In this document: in pieces, positions 26,012-35,390 of the stretch
Numbering within the stretch: the stretch's first letter is position 1
Layout of the letters: every line of letters begins with the position of its first letter
Assembly (NCBI GenBank): GCA_001730085.1
Contig: MDLB01000106.1
Location: forward strand, 9,997-73,996
DNA length: 64,000 nucleotides
Reading direction: 5' to 3'
Source: PVC group bacterium (ex Bugula neritina AB1)
GTDB lineage: Bacteria; GCA-001730085
The notes under the pieces: generated by a model
Databases searched by the model: none
What the model saw: the letters and a program-made list of their open reading frames with translations, nothing else
What the model was told of the DNA's origin: nothing
Made by a program: the position numbers and the translations under genes

Positions 26012-26950
26012 ATGAAAAAATCCTATTTGGAAATTAAAGTTGGCATTTTTATCATTTTTGCACTTTTCTTATTTGTAGTAGGTATTTTCTTTGTTCAAGA
26101 TATTAAACTTTTTTCTGATCAACGTGAAGTTAAGGTTTTATTTAAACATACAAATGGACTCGAAGTAGGTGCGCCTGCTTGTTACTCGGGTGTAAGAGTT
26201 GGTGAGGTTAACAATATTCGTATTTTATACGATGAGAATATGGTTGAAGTTGCTGTTGGTTTAAATGATAAAGTTGTTTTAACCGAAAGTACTATAATAA
26301 GTATTAACAGCTGGGGTATTATGGGGGAGAAATATGTTGAGTTTATCATGGGAGAAGGAGATCCTTCCCTCTTGATAGATGAATCGCTACCTTTGATAGG
26401 TCAAAATCCGGTTTTAATGAGTGATATGGTGAGAGACTTTAAAGAATTTTCCACCAAAGTCAATAAGATGTTAAATACATTTAATGATATTTTAAGTAAT
26501 CCTGAAACACAAAAAAATATTAAGTCGACGATTGAACAAACAGCTCGTGCGGCAGAACATTTGAGCGAGTTAACGGAAATGATCTTCGAAGCGCTAAAGT
26601 CAAATAAAAATAATTTTAAAAAGACTATTGATAGTATTAATAATACTTCTTTTAGCATTAATAATAATATGCTTATTTTGGAGAAACTATTGCAACGTAT
26701 AGAAGAGGGAGAAGGATTTATTGGAAAGTTGATTTCAGATGAATCTTTATATTTGCAAATAGAAGAGTTAATTGAAGATATTTCTTATCATCCTTGGAAA
26801 CTTTTGATAAAGACAAAGAAAAAGAAAAAGAAAAAGGAAAAGGAAAAGGAAAAGGAAAAGAAAGAAAAGATTAAAATCCATCGGGCTTTTGAAAAAAAAA
26901 CTCGCGCGCTTTTTCCCTCTAGCAGTAAACAACTTTTGTCACGGCATTAA
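26012..26950 (+). CDS. mlaD: MlaD-family substrate-binding protein with Lys/Glu-rich tail
   Basis: An MCE-domain protein: a membrane anchor at about residues 8-28 (VGIFIIFALFLFVVGIFFVQ), then the MCE domain (VKVLFKHTNGLEVGAPACYS, SINSWGIMGEKYVEF), then a predicted helical region to about residue 265. The C-terminus has an unusual run of alternating Lys and Glu (about residues 268-288) encoded by a purine-only hexanucleotide repeat. MlaD forms a hexameric ring handling phospholipids in the periplasm. Its 312 residues exceed the 180 of E. coli MlaD but fit longer Ttg2C-type relatives. Downstream is radA, likely in the same transcript. Confidence 0.88.
   Translation: MKKSYLEIKVGIFIIFALFLFVVGIFFVQDIKLFSDQREVKVLFKHTNGLEVGAPACYSGVRVGEVNNIRILYDENMVEVAVGLNDKVVLTESTIISINSWGIMGEKYVEFIMGEGDPSLLIDESLPLIGQNPVLMSDMVRDFKEFSTKVNKMLNTFNDILSNPETQKNIKSTIEQTARAAEHLSELTEMIFEALKSNKNNFKKTIDSINNTSFSINNNMLILEKLLQRIEEGEGFIGKLISDESLYLQIEELIEDISYHPWKLLIKTKKKKKKKEKEKEKEKKEKIKIHRAFEKKTRALFPSSSKQLLSRH
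26815..26870 (+). repeat. Purine-only simple repeat in mlaD
   Basis: Fifty-six consecutive A/G bases made of near-perfect six-base units (AAAGAA changing to GGAAAA). The unit is two codons, so slippage would add or remove Lys-Glu pairs without shifting the frame. Confidence 0.8.
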
Positions 26951-26966
26951 AAAATGGTAAAAATTT

Positions 26967-28325
26967 ATGAAAACTAAGCAAGTTTATGTTTGTCAAGAAT
27001 GTGGAGCGCAGAGTCCAAAATGGTCTGGAAAATGTTCCGAATGTTTTGCTTGGAACAGCTTGGTCGAGGAAATAATAGAGTCTTCTAAAAACCGAAAGAG
27101 CTTTTCTACTGAAAAAGCCGTCCCAATTCAGTTGGCTAACTTAAAAAAAGAGCAACATACACGTCTTTCTAGCGGTTTTTCTGAGCTCGACCGTCTTTTG
27201 GGAGGAGGTATTGTTCCTGGGTCCTTTGTTTTAATTGGAGGAGAGCCAGGGATAGGTAAGTCAACCTTACTATTGCAGGTTAGCTGGGCGTTGGCTGGCA
27301 AAAAGCACCATGTTTTGTATGTTAGTGGAGAAGAGTCTGTTTCCCAAATAAAAGATAGATCTTTACGGTTAGGTATCTCTGTGGACGATCTTTTTGTTTT
27401 GTCCGAAGTTAAACTTGAGATGATAGTTGAATGTATCAAGGAAACAAAACCTAGTTTTGTTATTATTGACTCGATCCAGATAATGTATAGGGAAGATATT
27501 TCATCGGCACCTGGGAGCGTGAGTCAAGTTAGAGAGTGCTCAAATACATTGATGCATGTGGCCAAAAGTTTAGATGTTTCTATTTTTGTTGTTGGACATG
27601 TGAACAAAGAAGGAAGCTTAGCTGGACCAAAAGTTTTAGAACATATTGTGGACACAGTCCTCTATTTTGAAGGGGATAGACAGCATCTTTATCGCATTGT
27701 TCGTTCTGTGAAAAACCGTTTTGGGTCAACCCATGAAATGGCTATTTTTGAAATGAGAGATGTGGGGCTTTTAGAAGTGACAAATCCCTCTGAATTATTT
27801 TTGAGTGATAATGAAGAAAAAATCCCCGGCTCGGTTGTTGTTCCTTGTATGGAGGGGACTCGACCTCTTTTAGTAGAGGTTCAAGCGCTTTTGAGTGACT
27901 CTCATCAATTTGGGCACCCTCGCAGAGTTTCTACATTGATTGATCATAATCGAGTATCTCTTTTGATCGCTATTTTTGAAAAGAGATTAGGTGTTTCTCT
28001 TGCTCAACAAGATGTTTTTATACACCTTGTCGGAGGCATAAAAATAAATGAGCCTGCGGCCGATTTAGGTGTTATGTTGGCTATGATGTCTAGCTTTCGA
28101 AACCTTTTTGTTTCTTCGCGCTTAGCTGTTTTTGGAGAAGTTGGGCTTGGAGGAGAGATAAGAAATGTTGCGTATGCGGAAAGGCGTATTTTGGAATCTG
28201 AAAGGTTGGGATTTGAAAAGTGTATTGTTCCAGCAAAGTCTGCGGAAGCTTATAAGGGGAAGTCAATGGAGGTTATAGGGGTTAAAACTGTAGCGGAAGC
28301 TATTGAAGAGGCCTTAGAATTATGA
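26967..28325 (+). CDS. radA: DNA repair protein RadA
   Basis: A RecA-like branch-migration ATPase of 452 residues. It has the N-terminal zinc finger CQECGAQSPKWSGKCSEC, Walker A GGEPGIGKSTLLLQ, the RadA-specific KNRFG (SVKNRFGSTHEM) and a C-terminal Lon-protease-like domain (LVGGIKINEPAADLGVMLAM). It assists recombination and also natural transformation in competent bacteria. It overlaps ispF by 4 bases (ATGA). No strong Shine-Dalgarno precedes the ATG. Confidence 0.96.
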   Translation: MKTKQVYVCQECGAQSPKWSGKCSECFAWNSLVEEIIESSKNRKSFSTEKAVPIQLANLKKEQHTRLSSGFSELDRLLGGGIVPGSFVLIGGEPGIGKSTLLLQVSWALAGKKHHVLYVSGEESVSQIKDRSLRLGISVDDLFVLSEVKLEMIVECIKETKPSFVIIDSIQIMYREDISSAPGSVSQVRECSNTLMHVAKSLDVSIFVVGHVNKEGSLAGPKVLEHIVDTVLYFEGDRQHLYRIVRSVKNRFGSTHEMAIFEMRDVGLLEVTNPSELFLSDNEEKIPGSVVVPCMEGTRPLLVEVQALLSDSHQFGHPRRVSTLIDHNRVSLLIAIFEKRLGVSLAQQDVFIHLVGGIKINEPAADLGVMLAMMSSFRNLFVSSRLAVFGEVGLGGEIRNVAYAERRILESERLGFEKCIVPAKSAEAYKGKSMEVIGVKTVAEAIEEALEL

Positions 28326-28804
28326 GAGTTGGTTTAGGATTTGACATACATCAAACAGACGTTAGAAGGCCACTTGTTTTAGGTGGTGTGACGATTGACT
28401 CTCCTTTTGGCTTAAAAGGGCACTCTGATGCGGATGTTCTAACTCATGCTATTATTGATGCCTTGTTAGGAGCTGCAGCTTTAGGAGACATAGGTGAATT
28501 TTTTTCCGATACAGATGCCAAAAATTTAAATAGATCTAGTTTGGATATCTTATCTGAAACAGTAAAAATGTTACGTGAAAAAGGTTATTTTGTTGTAAAT
28601 ATTGATGCGACTATTATTGCTGAGAAACCTAAGCTCATGGATTATAAATCTCAAATGATTTTATGTTTGTCATCTTGTTTGCAGGTGAGAAAGTCTTGTG
28701 TTAACGTTAAGGCCAAAACGCATGAAAAAATAGGGCCTTTAGGAAGATCTGAGGCGATTGAGGCGCAAGCCATTGTTTTGATTGATAAGGAGAAGAATAT
28801 CTAA
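28322..28804 (+). CDS. ispF: 2-C-methyl-D-erythritol 2,4-cyclodiphosphate synthase
   Basis: A 160-residue enzyme of the non-mevalonate isoprenoid route. Metal-binding motifs GLGFDIHQ and LKGHSDADVLTHAIIDALLG are present, as is the C-terminal signature VKAKTHEKIGPLGRSEAIEA. IspD, often fused or adjacent, is not seen nearby. Its stop overlaps the gltX start by one base (TAATG). Confidence 0.97.
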   Translation: MRVGLGFDIHQTDVRRPLVLGGVTIDSPFGLKGHSDADVLTHAIIDALLGAAALGDIGEFFSDTDAKNLNRSSLDILSETVKMLREKGYFVVNIDATIIAEKPKLMDYKSQMILCLSSCLQVRKSCVNVKAKTHEKIGPLGRSEAIEAQAIVLIDKEKNI

Positions 28805-30258
28805 TGGATGTTCGTGTACGTTTTGCACCAAGCCCCACGGGTTTAATGCATATGGGTAATGCGAGAACAGCTTTTTTCAATTGGCTTTTTGCTCGTAAAA
28901 ATAATGGAAAGTTTATTTTAAGAATAGAAGATACAGATGTTGAAAGGTCAACCGATGTTTTTACCGAAGCTATAACGCAAGACCTGTCTTGGCTACATTT
29001 AAACTGGGATGAAGGATATGATAAAGGCGGGGAATATGGTCCTTACCGTCAAAAGGATAGAGGCGCTCTTTATCAAAAACACCTGAATGTTTTAAAAGAA
29101 AAAGGTGTTGTTTATCCTTGCTACTGTACGCCTGAAGATTTAGATGAGATGCGTAAAAATCAGATAGCTAAAGGTCAGATGCCAAGATACGATTCACGTT
29201 GCCGTTATCTTAAAGACTCTCAAAGAGATCAATATGAACGTGAAAATAAAAGTTTTGTTTGGAGATTTGCAGTCCCAAAGAGCACGATTGTTGTTCAAGA
29301 TATGATCAGAGGAGATGTCACATTTGACTCGGATAGAGTTTCCGATTTTGTTTTAACGAAATCGAGTGGATCTGTGACGTTTCACTTTGCAGTTGCTGTT
29401 GATGATGCTTGTATGAAAATTTCTCATGTTATTCGAGGAGAGGATCACTTAACGAATACCGCAAAGCATGTTCTTCTTTTTGATGCATTGAGCTATGAAA
29501 GGCCAAAATTTGCTCATATGCCAATGATCTTGGGACCAGATGGCTCTAAGTTGAGTAAAAGAAATGGGCTTTCGTCTCTGGCTGATTATCGCAAGCAAGG
29601 TTTTTTGCCAGAAGCTATTTTGAACTATATGTCTTTTTTAGGTTGGGCACCCCAAAAATATGAAGATAAAGAAATCTTTTCGTTAGGTGAGTTATCAAAG
29701 TATTTTGATGTAGGTGATATTGGAAAATCTCCTTCAATGTTTGACTTCGTCAAGCTTAAGTGGGTTAACTCTAAATACTTAAGTCGCTTAGATATAGATC
29801 ACCTAACAACAATGGCTCTTCCTTTATTAAGGGAGTCAGAGTTTATTAAGGATGATGTTAGTGAAGAAAATTTTGTCCAAGTTAAAAATATTGTGGCTCT
29901 TGTTCAAGATCAAATCAACTCTCTAAGTGAATTACCTAGCTTATGTGAAATGTATTTTAAAGATACTTTGACTCACGAAGACCCTGAGGTGAAGGTTGTC
30001 TTGGAAGAGCGCACAAATAAAGAAATTTTATTAACTTTTAAAGAAATATTAAAAGACTTAGAAGAGTTCTCAGATAAAAACTTAAAAGAAACATTTAAGA
30101 TGGTTCAAAAAAAAATAGGGGTTAAAGGAAAAGCCTTGTATCTCCCTATCCGTCTGGCTTTGAGTTCAAAGATGGATGGTGCTGAGCTTTATAAAATGAT
30201 TCAAGTTTTAGGAAAAAAACGTTGTATAGATAGGATTAATAAAGCGATCCTCTTATGA
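28804..30258 (+). CDS. gltX: Glutamyl-tRNA synthetase
   Basis: A class I synthetase of 484 residues. It starts VRVRFAPSPTGLMHMGNART (HIGH variant HMGN), has the zinc-like CYCTPEDLDEM region near residue 100 and the KMSKS variant KLSKR in PDGSKLSKRNGLSSL. Discriminating versus nondiscriminating activity cannot be told by eye. It is the last gene of the mlaF-mlaD-radA-ispF-gltX run. Confidence 0.96.
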   Translation: MDVRVRFAPSPTGLMHMGNARTAFFNWLFARKNNGKFILRIEDTDVERSTDVFTEAITQDLSWLHLNWDEGYDKGGEYGPYRQKDRGALYQKHLNVLKEKGVVYPCYCTPEDLDEMRKNQIAKGQMPRYDSRCRYLKDSQRDQYERENKSFVWRFAVPKSTIVVQDMIRGDVTFDSDRVSDFVLTKSSGSVTFHFAVAVDDACMKISHVIRGEDHLTNTAKHVLLFDALSYERPKFAHMPMILGPDGSKLSKRNGLSSLADYRKQGFLPEAILNYMSFLGWAPQKYEDKEIFSLGELSKYFDVGDIGKSPSMFDFVKLKWVNSKYLSRLDIDHLTTMALPLLRESEFIKDDVSEENFVQVKNIVALVQDQINSLSELPSLCEMYFKDTLTHEDPEVKVVLEERTNKEILLTFKEILKDLEEFSDKNLKETFKMVQKKIGVKGKALYLPIRLALSSKMDGAELYKMIQVLGKKRCIDRINKAILL

Positions 30259-30335
30259 TAAAAGACTTTTGAAAAGGGCATCCGATATTTTTGTGAAGAG
30301 GTTTTTTTTAGCAGGATGAATACGACTAATCTGAT

Positions 30336-30365
30336 TTGACAGTAAAATCTTTTATATGCTATTCT
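30336..30365 (+). promoter_or_regulatory. Promoter candidate for the PilZ gene
   Basis: TTGACA at 30336-30341 and TATTCT at 30360-30365, spacer 18. A start near 30372 would fall at the longest possible ORF start, supporting the later ATG 30439 as the real translation start. Confidence 0.5.
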
Positions 30366-30438
30366 TACCACGATGACCCTTTTGATTTGTGGACATGAAA
30401 TGCCTATTTGTATATATTTAATTAGGGGCGATTTTTTT

Positions 30439-30801
30439 ATGGAAGATAAGCGTTTATATCCGAGAGTTCGAGGAGACTTAGAGTGGCTATTTGTTGTTCA
30501 AGTCACCTTGAATGATGTCTCTGTGATAACAGAAACAAAAAATATTAGTTGTTCAGGAATCAAGTGTTGTGTTGATGATTTTTTTCTAGAAAATACCTGT
30601 GTTGAGCTTGTGTTACTCCTTCCTTTGACCGTAAAGGGACTTATCTTCGAAAAGGTAAAGTGTCGGGCAAGAACTGTCCGTTGTTTTTCTTTTCTTCAAG
30701 AAGGTAAGGATGTTTATGACGTGGGTTTTGAATTTATCGATCTTGCTGAGGAAGATCAGAAAAAAATAGAACAGTATGTTGTTCATGCTCAAAGTGCTTG
30801 A
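30439..30801 (+). CDS. PilZ domain protein (cyclic-di-GMP receptor)
   Basis: A 120-residue single PilZ domain. Both ligand motifs are present: RxxxR in DKRLYPRVRGD and DxSxxG-like NISCSGIKC about 28 residues later. Such proteins change conformation on binding cyclic di-GMP and control motility, pili or secretion. The frame extends upstream to an ATG at 30373, but the promoter location and the domain start favour 30439. It is convergent with the TPR gene; the hairpin at 30868-30909 lies between them. Confidence 0.82.
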   Translation: MEDKRLYPRVRGDLEWLFVVQVTLNDVSVITETKNISCSGIKCCVDDFFLENTCVELVLLLPLTVKGLIFEKVKCRARTVRCFSFLQEGKDVYDVGFEFIDLAEEDQKKIEQYVVHAQSA

Positions 30802-30867
30802 CCGAACTGTTGCTTAAACTCTTCGTATCTTTGTACATGCTTATTTTTTGAATTTTTGGAGCTGTTG

Positions 30868-30909
30868 CAAAATACCTCAGACTCTTTCAAAGATTTTGAT
30901 GGTATTTTG
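30868..30909. terminator. Hairpin between convergent genes, with GTTGCAAAA motif
   Basis: CAAAATACC at 30868-30876 and GGTATTTTG at 30901-30909 are perfect reverse complements around a 24-base loop, in the gap between two convergent genes. A bidirectional terminator role is inferred; no clean T-run follows. Confidence 0.4.
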
Positions 30910-30933
30910 AAACGGTTTTGATCTACAAGGTTC

Positions 30934-31551
30934 TTAGCTTATTTTATCTCTATCAGGCGAAGAGAGATTTTGTTTCTTGAAAGGCTCTTGACGTAAGGCT
31001 TCGAGTGCTGATAAATTTTTTAAATGCCTAGATATTTCAGAGTCTTCGGGAGAGAATCCTTTCACTTTCTGAAAAATAGATTTAGCTTTCGCTAAGTTTC
31101 CTTGTTGGATATGATGTTCACCTATTATTTTTAAAGCTTTTAGATCTGCCGGACTTATTGTTAGTATTTCTTGTATAAATGAGATGGAACCTTTTTTGTT
31201 AATACGTTGTGAAAGAAGATAGGCTTTCCAGTAATAGCTTTTTATTAAAGGGAAGTGCTTAATGAGTTTAAAATGAAGAGAGAGAGCTTTGAGGTCTTCA
31301 TCGCTAAAAAAAAGGTATAAGGCATAAATTTTTAGAGGAAAAGTTATTATCTTTTTTAAGAAGAGGTTTAAAAGAGAGGTTTTTTTTTCTTGTGCTATCC
31401 TTATAAGACACATGTGTTGATAGTGACGTATGTCTGTATTTTCAGGATACCTTTTTAAAAGCTGATTGAGTAACTTCTCTGCGTACACATAATCACGTTT
31501 CTCGAATAAGCCTAGGGCTTTGTTGAGGGTTTCCGATTCCAAAAGATCCAT
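30934..31551 (-). CDS. TPR-repeat protein
   Basis: A 205-residue helical protein without signal peptide or membrane segment. TPR-like helices are visible at the N-terminus (ALGLFEKRDYVYAEKLLNQL, then LKRYPENTDIRHYQ) and near the C-terminus (IIGEHHIQQGNLAKAKSIFQ, then KVKGFSPEDSEI). The middle is more divergent. It probably acts as a protein-protein adaptor; partners are unknown. It is transcribed divergently from the GlnE-like gene, with 83 bases between their starts, so the two could share a control region. Confidence 0.7.
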   Translation of the reverse strand: MDLLESETLNKALGLFEKRDYVYAEKLLNQLLKRYPENTDIRHYQHMCLIRIAQEKKTSLLNLFLKKIITFPLKIYALYLFFSDEDLKALSLHFKLIKHFPLIKSYYWKAYLLSQRINKKGSISFIQEILTISPADLKALKIIGEHHIQQGNLAKAKSIFQKVKGFSPEDSEISRHLKNLSALEALRQEPFKKQNLSSPDRDKIS

Positions 31552-31634
31552 ACTATGAATCCTATCAAGATTTTGTTATTATCGTCAATAGTTATTTCAT
31601 TAGAATCTCAGCTCGTTGTTTTGGGAAAAGTCAA

Positions 31635-34600
31635 ATGCATAAAGATATTGTTTTAAAAAAGCTCACAAAAAGGATATCTCAAAATCTTTGGAGCCCAGAA
31701 GCGCTCACTAGTCATTGTGAGAGAATGTCTCAAACATACTTCGATCGGTTCAAATTAGAAGATATTGAAAAGCATATTATTTTAGTTGATAGGCTTTTGA
31801 AAGGAGAGACTTTTTGTTGCGAGTGGAAAAAATCATCTAAAAAACAAAGATATGAGCTTACCCTTATTTCTTACGACTATTCTTGGCTAACAGTTGCCTT
31901 GACAGGTTACTTGGTTATGCATCGGTTTGATATACGAAAAGGAAATGTCTTCACATATACAGAAGAGTGTAAAGAAAAGACGAGCTATCGAGAGTCTCGT
32001 AAAAAAGTGGTGAATGTTTTGGAGGTTGTTTACTGTGGAGAAGAAGACCTTTTACTAAAAAATCAAAAGGCATTTGAGGATGACATGCAGCTTTTTTTTG
32101 AAAAGCTTTCTAACAATGATGTTGAAGCTTTTAAAGGTTGCTTAATGAATCAAATAGGATCTTTCTTAGATCAAAAAGAGATGATAAATTTTCCTATTAT
32201 GCCGATAGATATAGATATTTTAGTCAAAAATGAATATATCAAAATCAATATCAAAGCAGCGGATACGCCTTTCTTCTTATTCACTTTACTCTTAGCTTTA
32301 AAAGCTCAAAAGATAGAGGTGATTGATCTTTTAATAAACACGCTTGATCAAAATGTTTATGATGTTTTGACAGTTCGAGATACGAGTAAGCGACTGTATC
32401 GCCACTCCGAGGAACTTCATAAATTTAAAGTGGCGATTGCTTTTATCAAATATTTTACTTATTGTTTACCTTTGGCTCCGGATGCTTATCAAGCTTTTCG
32501 TTGTTTTGAGATGTTTTTGGATCAAATTTGGGAAAAAAAAGACTTTTCCAAGCAGCTCATGTCTTTTTTGAACATGGAAGACTTGAGTCTTTTTGCTAAA
32601 ATATTTGGTTCAGGAGCATATTTGTGGGAGCAATTTTTAAAGATACAATACAAAGCGTTTGTCCCCTTTGTTATTAAAAACCAAGATATGTTATATCGCT
32701 ATCCTTTGAAAGAGAAATACGAAGATCTTTGTGGAGAATTAAAAAAGGTTTCAAATGTAGAGATTTTTGTTGACAAAGTGAATCAGTTCAAAGATGAGTG
32801 TTTGTTTGATTTAGATATGAGGCAGTTGATATATCCTCATTACTCTTTTAGGGATTTTGGTTCAGACCTTAGTTTTTTGGCTCAAAAAGTGGTTATGTTG
32901 ATAGCAAACTTTCTTTATAAGGAGCTTTGTGCAAAAAAAGGTACCCCTCAGTTTGAAGGTCGAGAGTGTGGTTTTGCCTTGATGCGCTTAGGAAAGTGGG
33001 GCGGAGATGAGCTAGGATATGCCTCAGATTTGGAAATGGTGATGATCTATGAAGGTTATGGAGACGTTACAGGTGAACTTTCTTTAACAAATCAAGCCTT
33101 TTTTAATCTTTTGATCCAAAAAATAAAAAAGTGTATTCGAGTTAAACGTCAAGGTATTTTTGAAATAGACTTGAGGCTACGACCAGATGGAGAAAAGGGT
33201 GAGCTTGCGGTTAGTTTTAATCGCTGGAGAAAATATTATTCGGAAAAACAAGCCCGTAGTTATGAAGTCCAATCTTTAGTTAAAATGGACTCTATATGTG
33301 GTACTTCAAAAAACTTGATAGAAAAAATTATGCAAGCTCGTGATGATATTTTATATAACGGAGAGCTTGATCCTGTTCCAGAGTTCATCAAGTTGAGAAA
33401 ACAACAAAAAGAATCTTTGGTTCACCCTAGGAAAAAAAATGTTAAATTTTCTTCAGGAGGTCTTGTTGATATTGAATATGCTATCCAAATGCTACAGATA
33501 AAGCATGGCAAACATTTGCCCGCGCTTAGAACCCCGCGAACTCTTAAAGCTATGGGGAATTTATTGAGAAATGGATATATATCTCCTGCAGACTATGAAT
33601 ATTTATCAAATGCGTACTCCTTTTTGAGGAGGATGATCAATGCTTTACGTATGGTTCGAGGAAATGCGAAAGATTTAGTTGTTCCAGACCTTCAAAGTGA
33701 CGAGTTTTTATTTTTAGCCCGTCGCATGAAATATAAGTCCGAAAAGGGTCTTTTGATGCAGGAAGTTTTAGAAAAAGACATTGAGTATCATATGGGACAA
33801 GTCTCAGATTTTGTGCAAAAAACCTTTGTTGATAAATCTACGAATAACAAGTCAGTATTAACGGTTTCGGATATTATTTTTTCGAAAGAGGAAGTTTCTT
33901 CGGATCTTGTGAATCAGATTCTTGCCTCGTATAAATTTGATAATTCTTGGGAGGTGTACAAGTCGATCCGAAAAATGTACAAATTTGTCGAACATAAAAA
34001 TCACTTTTTGGCTTTGCTTTTGATGATTTTGAGACAGATAGAAGACTCTCCTGACCCTGATAAAGTTTTATTTCTTTTTGAAAGATTGTTCACGAATGTT
34101 TCTATAGATATCTGTAGGGAGTGGTTTTATGAGCCAAAAATACTCGATATGATAATATCTGTTTTTGGACACAGTGACTTTCTTTCTCAAATCATACTTA
34201 ATGACCCAATGGCTATGGAAGAAATTTTTCATTGGGAATCCAAAAATGTTTTTCAGAATCATCAAGGTTTAAAAATTGAACTTGATCAAATGGTTAATAA
34301 TGTTAAAGATATGGCCGATTATTTTGACAAAATGAGGCGTTTCAGGAATAAGGTTATTTTGAGAATAGCGCTTAGAGATTTTTTTGATTACGCAAAATTT
34401 TCCCAAGTTGTTCAAGAAATATCAAGTTTAGCAGACGTGATCATAGATCATGCTTTTCAAAAGATTTTATCTTTTTATGAGATTTTGCACCTTTACGATT
34501 CTCAAGTTATTATTGCGTTAGGAAAACTTGGTGGACAAGAGCTTAACTATAGTTCAGATATTGACCTGATTTTTATTATTGATGATGATATTAATGATGC

Positions 34601-35336
34601 TGACCGGAAAGCTTTATTAAAAGCTAACCAAGACCTGATTGAATACATAATGGATAAGAGTATTTACTTTCAACTTTATAGGATAGATATGAGATTAAGG
34701 CCTTATGGTTCTTTCGGATCTTTGATAGTTAAAGAAAGTATTTGTAGAAAATATTATGAAAACAATGCTCAAGGGTGGGAACTGCAGGCATGGTTAAAAG
34801 CAAGAGGGATAGCTGGTAACCTGAAGATGGGAAGAAACTTGATTAAAGATATTCAAGACAAGTTGCTTGATAATCCTAGACGCCCTGAGATAGAAAAAAG
34901 CATGAAAAAGATGAGGCAAAAGAAATTGAACATGTTGGACAAAAATGGTGTTTTAGCTACTGATATTAAGTCTGGTGATGCTGGGATTCGAAAAATAGAA
35001 CTTTTTATACAGGCCTTGCAAATTAATCATGCGAGCATTTATCCTGACTTGATTTCTGGTAATACGGTTTATGTTTTGAAATGTTTACAACATCATGGTA
35101 TTTTAGAATGTTCTTTTGTGAATGAATTGAAAAAAGATTATATTTTTTTGAGGCGAGTTGAACACTGTTTGCAAGTTTTAGGTATGCAACAAACCCATAT
35201 TATGCCCAATGGGAATAAAGAATTGTTGAAACTAGCGAAACGTATGAGGTATATTGATTTTGGTAGAAATACAGCGGTGAAGGCTTTTTTAAAAGATTTC
35301 ACAGCGACAAGAGAGCGCCTTTTGGCTTTAAAGTGA
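31635..35336 (+). CDS. GlnE-like glutamine synthetase adenylyltransferase with unusual domain order
   Basis: A 1233-residue protein, about 290 longer than E. coli GlnE. Residues about 73-108 (YELTLISYDYSWLTVALTGY and on) look like a degenerate ACT domain. The first nucleotidyltransferase module, around residue 452-467, reads GKWGGDELGYASDLE with DLRLRPDG and GGLVDIEYAIQ after it, resembling the C-terminal half of E. coli GlnE but with Glu in place of the last Asp. The second, around residue 960-978, reads GKLGGQELNYSSDIDLIF with MRLRPYG and GIRKIELFIQ, resembling the N-terminal half. The halves therefore seem swapped. The role is probably covalent control of glutamine synthetase, which is not in the window; one module may be inactive. 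Confidence 0.8.
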   Translation: MHKDIVLKKLTKRISQNLWSPEALTSHCERMSQTYFDRFKLEDIEKHIILVDRLLKGETFCCEWKKSSKKQRYELTLISYDYSWLTVALTGYLVMHRFDIRKGNVFTYTEECKEKTSYRESRKKVVNVLEVVYCGEEDLLLKNQKAFEDDMQLFFEKLSNNDVEAFKGCLMNQIGSFLDQKEMINFPIMPIDIDILVKNEYIKINIKAADTPFFLFTLLLALKAQKIEVIDLLINTLDQNVYDVLTVRDTSKRLYRHSEELHKFKVAIAFIKYFTYCLPLAPDAYQAFRCFEMFLDQIWEKKDFSKQLMSFLNMEDLSLFAKIFGSGAYLWEQFLKIQYKAFVPFVIKNQDMLYRYPLKEKYEDLCGELKKVSNVEIFVDKVNQFKDECLFDLDMRQLIYPHYSFRDFGSDLSFLAQKVVMLIANFLYKELCAKKGTPQFEGRECGFALMRLGKWGGDELGYASDLEMVMIYEGYGDVTGELSLTNQAFFNLLIQKIKKCIRVKRQGIFEIDLRLRPDGEKGELAVSFNRWRKYYSEKQARSYEVQSLVKMDSICGTSKNLIEKIMQARDDILYNGELDPVPEFIKLRKQQKESLVHPRKKNVKFSSGGLVDIEYAIQMLQIKHGKHLPALRTPRTLKAMGNLLRNGYISPADYEYLSNAYSFLRRMINALRMVRGNAKDLVVPDLQSDEFLFLARRMKYKSEKGLLMQEVLEKDIEYHMGQVSDFVQKTFVDKSTNNKSVLTVSDIIFSKEEVSSDLVNQILASYKFDNSWEVYKSIRKMYKFVEHKNHFLALLLMILRQIEDSPDPDKVLFLFERLFTNVSIDICREWFYEPKILDMIISVFGHSDFLSQIILNDPMAMEEIFHWESKNVFQNHQGLKIELDQMVNNVKDMADYFDKMRRFRNKVILRIALRDFFDYAKFSQVVQEISSLADVIIDHAFQKILSFYEILHLYDSQVIIALGKLGGQELNYSSDIDLIFIIDDDINDADRKALLKANQDLIEYIMDKSIYFQLYRIDMRLRPYGSFGSLIVKESICRKYYENNAQGWELQAWLKARGIAGNLKMGRNLIKDIQDKLLDNPRRPEIEKSMKKMRQKKLNMLDKNGVLATDIKSGDAGIRKIELFIQALQINHASIYPDLISGNTVYVLKCLQHHGILECSFVNELKKDYIFLRRVEHCLQVLGMQQTHIMPNGNKELLKLAKRMRYIDFGRNTAVKAFLKDFTATRERLLALK

Positions 35337-35390
35337 TAAATACAGATCGTTGCAAAGTTTCAAAAGTTCCTCAAATGCGAAAGGTTTTTT

